Positions 16,565-24,788 of a stretch of 64,000 nucleotides of DNA are shown here, piece after piece. Made by a program: the position numbers and the translations under genes. The notes beneath the pieces are model-generated. The model did no database searches. It saw only the letters and a list, made by a program, of their open reading frames with translations, and was not told where the DNA came from. How positions within the stretch are numbered: position 1 is the first letter of the stretch; every line of letters begins with the position of its first letter. Origin of the DNA: an uncultured bacterium (GTDB lineage Bacteria > Bacteroidota > Bacteroidia > Bacteroidales > Muribaculaceae); the NCBI GenBank assembly GCA_905214715.1, contig CAJMMT010000006.1:62001-126000 (forward strand), given 5' to 3'.

Positions 16565-17647
16565 TCAAAGATCTCCGAGACGGTCGGCACGCTTCACAAG
16601 ATTGCCTCCGGCATCTATGAGGAAGTAAGCAGGAAGAGCGTAGACATTATAGTCTATGGCACTCTGCGGTGATGAAGAAGGATCGTTGACCGTGGTCCAC
16701 GGGAGATTGGAGGCTGCCTCGCGCCAAGCATACTGGTCGCGGTCGTAAGAAACATGATATATACGTATGCCTCCGCGACGGTAGCGATCCATCAACTCCT
16801 TGTTACGGGCCGGAGCTTCGGAATCGTTCAACGGCGAGAATACCAGAATCACAGGATCTCCTTTTCCTGCGAGGTCAGAGAGAGACTTAAGTGTGCCATT
16901 CTCATCGTGAAGTTCTATAGGCAGCAAAGACACTTCCGGGGCCTGAATCTCCTTGCGGATACCCTTTTCACGATTTTTTCTTTTTATCGCCTCCATGGCA
17001 TACCCCTCGAGCATAGCAGTGTGGGGATCATCGGGACGCATCTCCTTGAATCCCGTCGCCACGGCGGCCAGATACCGATAATCCGACGAACCGGAAATAT
17101 CATAAAGAGGTGTGCCGTCGGCCATTGTCTTGGTTAGGATATGGTAAGTAACAATCGATCCGGGAGCCGGCTGCATATATTCGGTATAAACACGGCGTTT
17201 GAACGAAGCCGTGGAATCGGGCGATGACGGAGAAGCACCGAAACGGGCAAAGTCTCTTTCGAACCGCGCCAGAGCCTCGGCATTCCCGCTGCCCTTAAGG
17301 TCATACTTGTGTCCGAACTCCCCTATACGGCTGCTGACACTTACCGTTTCGGTCGAATCTATCGGGAAATAAACATATCGGCGGTCTATACGCAGGCGGT
17401 ATATTTCGGGTGCGGCGGGACTTGCCGCACGTATCGAGAAACTACCGTCCTTACCCAGATGCGTAGAGTCTATCGCATTCCATTCCCCATGAAAACCGGG
17501 CTTTTCGAGCACCACCGACTCGCCGTCTCCGCCATCTATCTTTCCTTCCACTTTGAATTTGTCATCGCTTCCGCATGAAGCGAGCGCGGATACTCCGGCT
17601 ATAAAAAGAAAAGCACGGAGTGCGTTTGCTGTTTTTTCTATCTTCAT
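16565..17647 (-). CDS. DUF4369/thioredoxin-fold lipoprotein lacking the CxxC pair
   Basis: 360 residues. Lipobox ALASC (Cys25) followed by GSDDK, so probably a lipoprotein, possibly surface or periplasmic. The N-terminal part (about 30-130) looks like the DUF4369 domain (VEGKIDGGDGESVVLEK), usually found before a thioredoxin/AhpC-TSA domain. The C-terminal part (about 245-360) has the thioredoxin-like frame: VILVFSPLNDSEAPARN, then the cis-Pro turn YALPAYFLID. Where redox-active members carry CxxC, this one has SPLNDSEA, so thiol exchange is unlikely. The only cysteine in the mature part is the lipidated one. Probably a structural or binding role in the envelope. Confidence 0.8.
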   Translation of the reverse strand: MKIEKTANALRAFLFIAGVSALASCGSDDKFKVEGKIDGGDGESVVLEKPGFHGEWNAIDSTHLGKDGSFSIRAASPAAPEIYRLRIDRRYVYFPIDSTETVSVSSRIGEFGHKYDLKGSGNAEALARFERDFARFGASPSSPDSTASFKRRVYTEYMQPAPGSIVTYHILTKTMADGTPLYDISGSSDYRYLAAVATGFKEMRPDDPHTAMLEGYAMEAIKRKNREKGIRKEIQAPEVSLLPIELHDENGTLKSLSDLAGKGDPVILVFSPLNDSEAPARNKELMDRYRRGGIRIYHVSYDRDQYAWREAASNLPWTTVNDPSSSPQSAIDYNVYALPAYFLIDAGGNLVKRADRLGDL

Positions 17648-17706
17648 TATTTACAGATGTCAGGTCTGTTATAAAATTGTCAGTTGCCAATTCCCCCGAA
17701 TGACGG

Positions 17707-17714
17707 CAAATTTA
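17707..17714 (-). promoter_or_regulatory. -7 box upstream of the DUF4369 lipoprotein gene
   Basis: TAAATTTG on the minus strand fits TAnnTTTG and would give a leader of about 55 bases. No clear TTTG box lies 19-20 bases upstream, so this is tentative. Confidence 0.4.
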
Positions 17715-17819
17715 AATCCTTTTCATTTAAATCTAAAACATTATATAAAAAAAGAGCTCTTTTTCTCCTCGTATCCAAAATAAGCATACCGGAAGAGGGG
17801 GTATATGGATATTTTTAGC

Positions 17820-17827
17820 TAACTTTG
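17820..17827 (+). promoter_or_regulatory. -7 box for pnp
   Basis: TAACTTTG fits TAnnTTTG and lies 39 bases before the pnp ATG, predicting a leader of about 33 bases. The -33 region (around 17797) shows no clear TTTG. Confidence 0.5.
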
Positions 17828-17866
17828 TACGAATTTATAGCAGTAAAAAATATTTAGAACTAACTT

Positions 17867-20146
17867 ATGTTACAACCCATTAAAAAAACCATCGAGCTGC
17901 CCGACGGTCGTACCATTACAATCGAGACCGGCAAGCTGGCCAAACAGGCCGATGGTTCGGTTGAAGTCCGCATGGGAAACACCATGCTTCTGGCAACTGT
18001 CTGCTCGGCAGAAGAAGCCAACGACGGAGTTGACTTTATGCCCCTCACTGTAGAATACAAAGAGAAATATGCATCGATAGGTCGCTATCCCGGCGGATTC
18101 CTCAAACGTGAGGGCCGCGCAAGCGACTATGAAATCCTTACTTCCCGTCTGGTAGACCGTGTGCTGCGTCCCCTGTTCCCTGACAATTATCATGCGGAAA
18201 CTTTCGTAAACGTTATCCTTTTCTCAGCTGACGAAAACGACGCCCCCGACGCTCTTGCAGGCATAGCAGCCTCGGCTGCCTTGGCGGTAAGCGACATACC
18301 CTTCAACGGTCCTATCTCGGAAGTACGCGTGGCACGCGTAGATGGAGAATGGGTGATAAATCCCACTTTCAAACAGATAGAAAAAGCCGATATAGAACTG
18401 ATGGTCGGAGCCACCTATGACAACATCATGATGGTCGAGGGTGAGATGAACGAGGTTTCGGAAGCTGAACTGCTTGAGGCCCTCAAAGTCGCCCACGCTG
18501 AAATCAAGAAGCATTGTCTGGTTCAGATGGAGCTGATGAAAGAGGCCGGAAAAGAGGTAAAGAGAGAATATAACCACGAAATAAACGACGATGCCCTGCG
18601 CGCCGACGTTCACGATAAGTGCTACGACAAGGCTTATGAGATAGCCAAGGCCGGAAACGCCGACAAGCATTGGCGTAATGATTCGTTCAAGGCTATCCGC
18701 GATGAATATATAGATTCTCTTCCCGAAATGACCGACGAACAGCTTGCCCTCTATACACCCGAGCAGCGTGTGGCAATGGTAAAGCGATACTACCATGATG
18801 TCGAGAAAGAGGCAATGCGCCGTTGCGTACTCGACGAAGGTATCCGTCTTGACGGCCGTAAGACAACTGAAATACGTCCCATCTGGTGCGAAATCGATTA
18901 CATACCCGGGCCTCACGGATCGGCGGTATTTACCCGCGGCGAGACCCAGGCTTTGGTAACAGCCACTCTCGGCACAACTCTTGACGAAAAGATTGTAGAC
19001 GACGTGCTCAATCAGTCTAAAGAACGTTTCCTGCTGCATTATAACTTTCCGCCTTTCTCTACCGGTGAGGCCCGTCCGCAGCGTGGCGTAGGTCGTCGGG
19101 AAATCGGACACGGCAATCTGGCCCACCGCGCCCTGAAGCGCATGTTCCCCGACGGATTCCCCTATACTTGCCGTATAGTTTCAGATATCCTTGAGTCTAA
19201 CGGATCATCCTCCATGGCAACCGTATGCGGTGGCACCCTGGCGCTTCTTGACGCCGGAGTTAAGATGAAACGTCCGGTAGCCGGCGTGGCCATGGGTCTT
19301 ATCTCTGATCCCGGCAACGTAAAGTATGCCGTGCTTTCCGACATACTCGGCGACGAGGATCATCTCGGAGACATGGACTTTAAGGTTACAGGTACCACAA
19401 AGGGTATCACCGCTACCCAGATGGATATAAAGTGTGACGGCCTGAGCTACGAAGTACTCGCCAAAGCCCTCGATCAGGCTCGCGAAGGACGTCTACACAT
19501 ACTGAACATAATCGGAGAGACTATACCGGAAGCCCGCGAGGATTATAAGCCTCACGTTCCGCGTCTGGTAACAATCGAGATTCCGAAAGAGATGATCGGT
19601 GCCGTTATCGGCCCGCAGGGTAAGGTTATCCAGGGAATACAGGAAGAAACCGGCGCTACCATCTCTATAGACGAAGATGAGGATCGCGGAATCGGTGTTG
19701 TTGAAATCGCTTCGAAAGACAAAGCAAGCATAGATGCCGCTCTGGCAAAGATACGTGCCATAGTTGCTCTTCCCGAAGAGGGCGAGATTTACGAAGGCAA
19801 GGTACGTTCCATTCTTGATTTCGGAGCATTCGTAGAATTTATGCCCGGCAAGGACGGTCTGCTTCACATAAGCGAGATTTCCTGGGATCGTCTTGACTCT
19901 ATGGAACAGTCCGGTCTCAAGGAGGGGGATATCGTACGCGTGAAACTTATCGAGATAGACAAGAAGACCGGCAAATACCGTCTGTCGCAGCGCGTTCTTA
20001 CGGAAAAACCCGAAGGATATGTAGAGCGCGAACAGCGTCCGCGCGGAGAACGCCCCCGTCGCGAAGGCGGCGACCGTGGCCCGCGTGGCGAACGTCCGCG
20101 TCGTGAAGGAAGCGACCGCGGCCCGCGTGGTCCACGTCGCGACTGA
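17867..20146 (+). CDS. pnp: Polyribonucleotide nucleotidyltransferase (PNPase)
   Basis: 759 residues. 3'-to-5' phosphorolytic RNA exonuclease. Two RNase PH folds flank an all-helical domain; the second carries the acidic catalytic stretch GDEDHLGDMDF at about 494-504. A KH domain follows (about 560-625, with the GxxG loop IGPQGK near 580), then an S1 domain (about 638-710, YEGKVRSILDFGAFVEF). The extra C-terminal tail (about 722-759) is Arg/Gly/Pro-rich and built from two 14-residue repeats, longer and more basic than in the E. coli enzyme. Monocistronic: own promoter element upstream, strong terminator downstream. Confidence 0.97.
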   Translation: MLQPIKKTIELPDGRTITIETGKLAKQADGSVEVRMGNTMLLATVCSAEEANDGVDFMPLTVEYKEKYASIGRYPGGFLKREGRASDYEILTSRLVDRVLRPLFPDNYHAETFVNVILFSADENDAPDALAGIAASAALAVSDIPFNGPISEVRVARVDGEWVINPTFKQIEKADIELMVGATYDNIMMVEGEMNEVSEAELLEALKVAHAEIKKHCLVQMELMKEAGKEVKREYNHEINDDALRADVHDKCYDKAYEIAKAGNADKHWRNDSFKAIRDEYIDSLPEMTDEQLALYTPEQRVAMVKRYYHDVEKEAMRRCVLDEGIRLDGRKTTEIRPIWCEIDYIPGPHGSAVFTRGETQALVTATLGTTLDEKIVDDVLNQSKERFLLHYNFPPFSTGEARPQRGVGRREIGHGNLAHRALKRMFPDGFPYTCRIVSDILESNGSSSMATVCGGTLALLDAGVKMKRPVAGVAMGLISDPGNVKYAVLSDILGDEDHLGDMDFKVTGTTKGITATQMDIKCDGLSYEVLAKALDQAREGRLHILNIIGETIPEAREDYKPHVPRLVTIEIPKEMIGAVIGPQGKVIQGIQEETGATISIDEDEDRGIGVVEIASKDKASIDAALAKIRAIVALPEEGEIYEGKVRSILDFGAFVEFMPGKDGLLHISEISWDRLDSMEQSGLKEGDIVRVKLIEIDKKTGKYRLSQRVLTEKPEGYVEREQRPRGERPRREGGDRGPRGERPRREGSDRGPRGPRRD
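20042..20125 (+). repeat. Two 42-bp tandem repeats encoding the Arg-rich PNPase tail
   Basis: Unit 1 (20042-20083) encodes RGERPRREGGDRGP and unit 2 (20084-20125) RGERPRREGSDRGP; a partial third unit RGPRRD ends the protein. In-frame repeat units can expand or contract by slippage. The tail probably binds RNA. Confidence 0.85.
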
Positions 20147-20168
20147 TATAGCCGACAACAGCATAAGC

Positions 20169-20207
20169 CGGAGGCGCCCCCTGATATGGGAGCGCCTCCG
20201 TTTTTTT
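20169..20207 (+). terminator. Intrinsic terminator after pnp
   Basis: CGGAGGCGC (20169-20177) pairs with GCGCCTCCG (20192-20200), then seven T. It begins 23 bases after the pnp stop. Confidence 0.92.
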
Positions 20208-20254
20208 ATACAAATAACTATCAGAGTTTCTAAAATAATAATCTGCAATTACAA

Positions 20255-21538
20255 TCAGAAACGTACACCGAGTGTAAGCTGTCCCGTAAGAATGGAAGAA
20301 AACAACGAAGAAGAATGGCTATAATAATACTGCCCCGAAATCTTGCCTGACAACCCGGCAAAGAAGTCCCCGTAATTAAGCGTCATTCCGGCCTGACCTC
20401 GCAGACCCAAAGACAACATACCCGATTCCGAACTGATTTGATCCGCACTATAGTTCCACCCTACAGCCGGCAATACCGTTAGATTAAACAGAAGATGACG
20501 TTTCACCGGCCAATTGTAACCGTAACCAACCAGAAAATTATAATTATGATAATAAAAATTCAAAGATTCCGATCCCGGAGGAATCATGGATTGCAACTGA
20601 CCGGGCAACTTTGTAAAATCCATATGGATGTCTTGCGACAGATATGAAAAGCCAAGCAACAGGGATCCCGCTCTTTTCTTCTGATATCTACCGAAACCAT
20701 AAGCCGCGACCTGAGAATACTTGCGGTGGTTAAGGAAGAAATATAGGTCAGTCTCGAACGATGACATGCGCAGACCGGGGAAATACTCGTTCATTATCTG
20801 CCCGCGGTTGTAATCACCGAACCTACGCAGATAGGTACCCCCGTCGTTCTCGGTGTATGCGAGTTCCGCAGAAAAAAGGCCGCATCCGAAGCCGAATGTC
20901 AGCCTTCGGTTGTCGATAGGTCTGTTGCCGATAACGTTCGTCATGTCTATCTGGTAGCCTACGCTTACAGCCATAAACTGAAGATAAGCACCGGTGTGTA
21001 TCACTGAGTGCGAAAGCATCTCGATGGGTTTGTGGCTGCCTATTTTCAATATATACGAATCTGTCCATGCGTCTGTCACGAGCCGGACTTTCCAACGTCG
21101 TCCGGTACCGACCACATATGTAGTATCGAAGCCATTGAAAAACTGGTCGCCCCAGTGATATATCCCAAGACAGAATCTCATGAACCGGGGCCACTCCACA
21201 CTCTTGTCGTCAATCTGAAGCTTTCCATGTTTCAGCAAATATAACCAGTTGCGGTTAGTATCAGGCTCCTCTTTGTCTATGCTGTATGCCGGATAATACA
21301 CCCCGGCTCTACGATAATTACCCACATGACGACGCATCTCCACATCGGGACCACCCAATATAGTCAAATTGGGATTTCTCGGCTTTGGTGTCGTTTTTTT
21401 GACCTCCTCGGCAAAAGGGACAGATGCCGTATCGGCTATTTCCACTCCTTCGGACACCTCCTCAGGCAACGGCACATACTGTCCGCGGACCATCGCAAAA
21501 GAGCACGATAGCAATATAAACACAAAAAACAAACGCAT
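20255..21538 (-). CDS. DUF4421-like outer membrane protein
   Basis: 427 residues from the ATG at 21538 (signal peptide MRLFFVFILLSCSFAMVRGQ); the frame is open further upstream but that would overlap mltG. After a Pro/Glu/Thr-rich linker, the protein has GDQFFNGFDTTYVVGTGRRW and a long series of amphipathic strands, ending in LTLGVRF with a terminal Phe, so it is probably an outer membrane barrel. The FFNGFDTTYV segment is what makes me suggest DUF4421, a Bacteroidota family of unknown function. It follows mltG in the same direction with an 80-base gap. Confidence 0.72.
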   Translation of the reverse strand: MRLFFVFILLSCSFAMVRGQYVPLPEEVSEGVEIADTASVPFAEEVKKTTPKPRNPNLTILGGPDVEMRRHVGNYRRAGVYYPAYSIDKEEPDTNRNWLYLLKHGKLQIDDKSVEWPRFMRFCLGIYHWGDQFFNGFDTTYVVGTGRRWKVRLVTDAWTDSYILKIGSHKPIEMLSHSVIHTGAYLQFMAVSVGYQIDMTNVIGNRPIDNRRLTFGFGCGLFSAELAYTENDGGTYLRRFGDYNRGQIMNEYFPGLRMSSFETDLYFFLNHRKYSQVAAYGFGRYQKKRAGSLLLGFSYLSQDIHMDFTKLPGQLQSMIPPGSESLNFYYHNYNFLVGYGYNWPVKRHLLFNLTVLPAVGWNYSADQISSESGMLSLGLRGQAGMTLNYGDFFAGLSGKISGQYYYSHSSSLFSSILTGQLTLGVRF

Positions 21539-21618
21539 GAAAACTCTCCCCTTTTCAAAACCGGCACCGGTCCCGAGAAGGGATATGAATCCTATATTTA
21601 TTTTCTGGCAGACTGTCG

Positions 21619-22668
21619 TCATTCTATTCCGCGGCGGTCAAGTTCATCCTGATAACGCTTTGCATTGCGCAGGTGTTCTTCGTATGAGACCGCAAAATTG
21701 TGCAGACCCGAGAAATCTTCTTTCGCACACATGTAAAGTTCGTCGGTGGGCTTACTGTCGAGAATAGCATCTATGGTGGATTTAGATGGAGTACGTATCG
21801 GGCCGGGAGGAAGACCGCCGTACAGATAGGTGTTATAGGGTGAATCATACCTTAGATGCTCTCCCTTCACACGCTTTATGGTGAAATCGCCTATAGCGAA
21901 TCTTACGGTTGGATCGGCCTGCAGTTTCATTCCTTTTTGCAGGCGATTGATATACAAACGTCCCACCCTGTCCTTTTCTGTAATGGCATTGGTTTCTTCG
22001 TCTACTATACTTGCAACAATCGCGACCTGAGCCGGTGTGAGACCGAGGGCTGCCGCTTTTTCGCGTCTCTCAGCCGTCCAGAAATCAAGATAGTATTTGC
22101 CTATGCGGTCTATCACGGTCTTGGGCGAGGAAGACCAGTAAACCTCATATGTGTCATTTAGGAAAAGAGCGAGAGACTGATCAGGTGTAAGTCCGTAAGG
22201 TTGAAGATTAACCGGATTGGCCAACGCATTGCCGAATGCAGACTCTGTAAAATCAACTTTAGAAGACACACGCGATGTCAATACAGGCAATCCGCGGAAT
22301 CCATTTATGACCAGCTTTACAGGTGTCTGAGCGCCGCCAGAAATCTTACGCATCACTTCATAAGGGCTTTCACCCTTCAAGACTGAATAGGCTCCATGGC
22401 GCAATCCCCAGTTTACTTTACGTATCTGCAATAGTTCCATCACCTTTCCTGTGAAACTTTCTCCCAGATACTTGTTAAGCGAGTCATGCACATTCTGCAC
22501 TGTAGCCTTCTTCGGTATGTGGATAACCACAGGCTGATCGGCCCCGCTGACTATCATCGGCACAGCCATTATAAAGGTGCCCAATGTCAGGATTCCGGCA
22601 ACGACAAGAATGGCTATCATGATTTTCCGCCGTCTGAACAATGGAGATCTTTCTTTCTTCTGCATCAT
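21619..22668 (-). CDS. mltG: Endolytic murein transglycosylase
   Basis: 349 residues. Inner-membrane anchored (hydrophobic segment about 17-40) YceG/MltG enzyme that cleaves nascent glycan strands and sets their length. The LysM-like part (about 45-110, IPKKATVQNVHDSL) precedes the catalytic domain. The conserved motif VASIVDEET is at 218-226; Glu225 aligns with the second acid of the family's EKET motif, while the first acid is Asp223. LQADPTV at 249-255 and the SPYNTY/GLPPGPI motifs near 275-295 are typical. It is 105 bases downstream of fdtB, with a two-level hairpin (22711-22756) between. Confidence 0.93.
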   Translation of the reverse strand: MMQKKERSPLFRRRKIMIAILVVAGILTLGTFIMAVPMIVSGADQPVVIHIPKKATVQNVHDSLNKYLGESFTGKVMELLQIRKVNWGLRHGAYSVLKGESPYEVMRKISGGAQTPVKLVINGFRGLPVLTSRVSSKVDFTESAFGNALANPVNLQPYGLTPDQSLALFLNDTYEVYWSSSPKTVIDRIGKYYLDFWTAERREKAAALGLTPAQVAIVASIVDEETNAITEKDRVGRLYINRLQKGMKLQADPTVRFAIGDFTIKRVKGEHLRYDSPYNTYLYGGLPPGPIRTPSKSTIDAILDSKPTDELYMCAKEDFSGLHNFAVSYEEHLRNAKRYQDELDRRGIE

Positions 22669-22710
22669 AATGTTTTATCCGCTTCCCTATATTTTATCCA
22701 CCTTCCTCTG

Positions 22711-22756
22711 CTTGCCGATACCCGCTTGAGCCACTTGTTTCAAGGTATAAGGCAAG
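22711..22756 (-). other. Nested hairpin between fdtB and mltG
   Basis: CTTGCCGATACC pairs (one bulge) with GGTATAAGGCAAG, and inside it CTTGA pairs with TCAAG. There is no U-run after it on the minus strand, so it is more likely an RNA processing or stability element than a terminator. Confidence 0.4.
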
Positions 22757-22773
22757 AGCCTGTTTCCTTTTTG

Positions 22774-23904
22774 TTATCTGAAGTTGTTTATCACATCAGC
22801 CACATATTCAATATCCTCATGACTTACGTTGGCGATAGGGAGGCTGAGCACCTCATCGGCCAGTCGCTCGGTAACCGGCAGAGTTCCCTCGGGCCATCGG
22901 CCGGCATAACATGGCTGCAAATGCGGTGGGACCGCGTAGTGGATATCAGTGGACACTCCATTTTCCCGGAGATAATTCTGAAGCCGACTACGCTCATTAG
23001 TCCTTACGACGTATTGATGCCATACCTGCACACAATCGTTGTAAATACGAGGTTTTGTAATTTTCGGATTCCTTACCAAGGAATCGTATAACATGGCCGA
23101 TTCGCCGCGCTTACGACAAATCGTGTCAAGATTACGGAGTCTTACGCGTAAAACCGCAGCCTGGATCTCATCCATTCTGCAGTTATAACCCTGAACTATG
23201 TTGTGATACCGATAATCGCTGCCATAATTGGCAAAAGTGCGTATCATGCGGGCCACTTCGCTGTCGTTGGTAATGACGGCCCCCGCATCTCCCATGGCAC
23301 CGATGTTCTTCGTAGGATAAAAACTGTAGGCAGCACAATCTCCCAGATTTCCGGTAATTTTGCTACCGTTAAGGCCTTCTTCGGCGGCAACCGCCCCTAT
23401 TGCCTGTGCATTGTCTTCAAACACCATTATTCCACGCTCATGCAATCCGGACATTACATCGCTGTTCCATGCCGGATTTCCATATAGATGTACCAGCATT
23501 ATTCCTCTGGTACGCGAAGTCAACGAGCTTTCTATCCTATTGAAATCAATATTCATAGTTTCAGGGTCCGGCTCCACCGGCACAGGCACGAGGCCGAACT
23601 CCGTAACAGGCAATATTGATGCTATATAAGTATTAGCCGGAACAATAATTTCATCCCCCGCATGCAACTTTCCGAGCTCTATATACGTCCTTATCATCAG
23701 ACGCAAGGCATCGAGACCGTTGCTTACGGCCACACAATACCCGGCTCCGCAACCGGCGGCGAGTTCTTGCTCCAACGCTTTCACCTCGGGTCCGTTCAAA
23801 TACCATCCGGATCTGACAACGCGTAAGACAGCAGCCTCTGTCTCTTCGACCGCACAAGCAAAAGAATCGGCGAGTCTTAAAAACGGGATTTCTCTAACTG
23901 TCAT
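22774..23904 (-). CDS. fdtB: dTDP-3-amino-sugar PLP aminotransferase (DegT/DnrJ/EryC1/StrS family, FdtB-like)
   Basis: 376 residues from ATG 23904 (MTVREIPFLRL), four bases after the fdtA stop; an upstream ATG at 23952 would overlap fdtA. PLP enzyme of the sugar aminotransferase family: Lys199 in SFYPTKNIGAMGDAGA forms the Schiff base, Asp164 in FEDNAQA contacts the pyridine, and the N-terminal GWYLNGPEV motif is typical. Next to FdtA it should convert dTDP-3-keto-6-deoxy-galactose to dTDP-3-amino-3,6-dideoxygalactose (Fuc3N) or a close relative, a precursor for surface glycans. The pair stands without rmlAB or acyltransferase genes here, so the exact sugar is inferred. Confidence 0.85.
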   Translation of the reverse strand: MTVREIPFLRLADSFACAVEETEAAVLRVVRSGWYLNGPEVKALEQELAAGCGAGYCVAVSNGLDALRLMIRTYIELGKLHAGDEIIVPANTYIASILPVTEFGLVPVPVEPDPETMNIDFNRIESSLTSRTRGIMLVHLYGNPAWNSDVMSGLHERGIMVFEDNAQAIGAVAAEEGLNGSKITGNLGDCAAYSFYPTKNIGAMGDAGAVITNDSEVARMIRTFANYGSDYRYHNIVQGYNCRMDEIQAAVLRVRLRNLDTICRKRGESAMLYDSLVRNPKITKPRIYNDCVQVWHQYVVRTNERSRLQNYLRENGVSTDIHYAVPPHLQPCYAGRWPEGTLPVTERLADEVLSLPIANVSHEDIEYVADVINNFR

Positions 23905-23908
23905 ATTT

Positions 23909-24334
23909 TTATTTTCGGGCAGACAGTTCTGCGACATATTGTCTGTATTCATCGAAGTCCCTTATATAGTCGGCCTCGTCGTAATTATGGGAACACAGGA
24001 CAAGCACAACAGTTCCGGTTGTGAAATTGTGCATAGAGTCCCAGACCCCAGGGGGTATAAGCACACCTTTATTGGCCCGGTTCAGGTGATATACCCTCTC
24101 TTCCGTACCGTCGGTAAGATGAAGGTCAAGGCTGCCTGAGACCGCCATCAGCACCATTGTGTTCTCTTTATGCGCATGACCGCCACGCGCAACGCCACCT
24201 GGCACATCGTAAATATAAAAGACCCTTTTTATGGAAAAGGGCACGTGGCAACCCTCTTCGATGAATGAAAGGCTTCCGCGTGGATCATAAATCTTTTGAA
24301 ACTCGATCTCTCGTACTCTGTCAAGCAATCCCAT
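23909..24334 (-). CDS. fdtA: dTDP-4-keto-6-deoxyglucose 3,4-ketoisomerase (FdtA-like cupin)
   Basis: 141 residues. Single cupin domain: RGGHAHKENT places His53 and His55 where the paired catalytic histidines of characterised FdtA enzymes lie; the segments YDPRGSLSF and IPPGVWDSM are typical of the family. It turns dTDP-4-keto-6-deoxyglucose into the 3-keto isomer for the aminotransferase encoded four bases downstream. Cytoplasmic. It is separated from hpf upstream by a GC-rich hairpin (24357-24392), so it may have its own promoter or read through. The isomer made (FdtA versus QdtA type) cannot be read from sequence alone. Confidence 0.85.
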   Translation of the reverse strand: MGLLDRVREIEFQKIYDPRGSLSFIEEGCHVPFSIKRVFYIYDVPGGVARGGHAHKENTMVLMAVSGSLDLHLTDGTEERVYHLNRANKGVLIPPGVWDSMHNFTTGTVVLVLCSHNYDEADYIRDFDEYRQYVAELSARK

Positions 24335-24356
24335 GGGAAATATACAGGCTATATAT

Positions 24357-24392
24357 CGCGGGGCTGCCCCCCTTCGGGTATGCAGTCCCGCG
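24357..24392 (-). terminator. GC-rich hairpin downstream of hpf
   Basis: CGCGGG-A-CTGC pairs with GCAG-C-CCCGCG on the minus strand, with a further CCC/GGG inside. It starts 19 bases after the hpf stop. No T-run follows, so termination would be weak or factor dependent. Confidence 0.5.
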
Positions 24393-24410
24393 TGTTGTAT
24401 TACAGTCCGA

Positions 24411-24695
24411 TTATTTTATGCGCTCCAGCTGACGCTCGAGGGCATCAAGACTAAGATCAAGGGCCTCTTCGAAAGAGTCAGCTGTCTTGGACGCAAACAA
24501 CGGGCCGCTTCCAGGCACACGCACTTCCACGCCAGCCTCCTTGTTCATTGCCGTTTCCGGCTTTATCAGTCTGTAGTTGACTTCCACATAGGTCATGGCT
24601 TCGAAACGGCGCCCCAGCTTGTCTATTTTCTTATTCGTAAATGCTATGAGCTTATCGGTTATGTCGAAATGAATAGCTTTGATGTTTACTTCCAT
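24411..24695 (-). CDS. hpf: Ribosome hibernation promoting factor, short HPF/RaiA type
   Basis: 94 residues. One HPF/RaiA domain (beta-alpha-beta-beta-beta-alpha) with FDITDKLIAFTNKKIDKL and ending in a basic helix LDALERQLERIK. Short factors of this kind bind the 30S decoding centre in stationary phase and favour 100S dimers or block initiation. It follows the recombinase gene, giving the rpsU-xerC-hpf order often found in this phylum. A -7 box at 24748-24755 lies between the recombinase stop and hpf, so it may also be expressed alone. Confidence 0.9.
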   Translation of the reverse strand: MEVNIKAIHFDITDKLIAFTNKKIDKLGRRFEAMTYVEVNYRLIKPETAMNKEAGVEVRVPGSGPLFASKTADSFEEALDLSLDALERQLERIK

Positions 24696-24747
24696 AATAA
24701 TTTGTTTTTTAGGTTATGTTTGCATCCCGGCTTTCGGGGCGTTTTTA

Positions 24748-24755
24748 CAAAAATA
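24748..24755 (-). promoter_or_regulatory. -7 box for hpf
   Basis: TATTTTTG on the minus strand fits TAnnTTTG and lies about 50 bases before the hpf start, after the recombinase stop. No matching -33 TTTG was seen. Confidence 0.4.
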
Positions 24756-24788
24756 ACAAAATATTCGGTCTGTTTGCTGTTCCATTCA

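Noticed and set aside
18224..19126. 300-codon open frame on the minus strand
   Set aside because: Antisense to pnp, whose protein is complete and conserved.
24338..24345. TATATTTC as a promoter for fdtA
   Set aside because: One base off the consensus and only four bases from the fdtA start; no -33 box, so not called.
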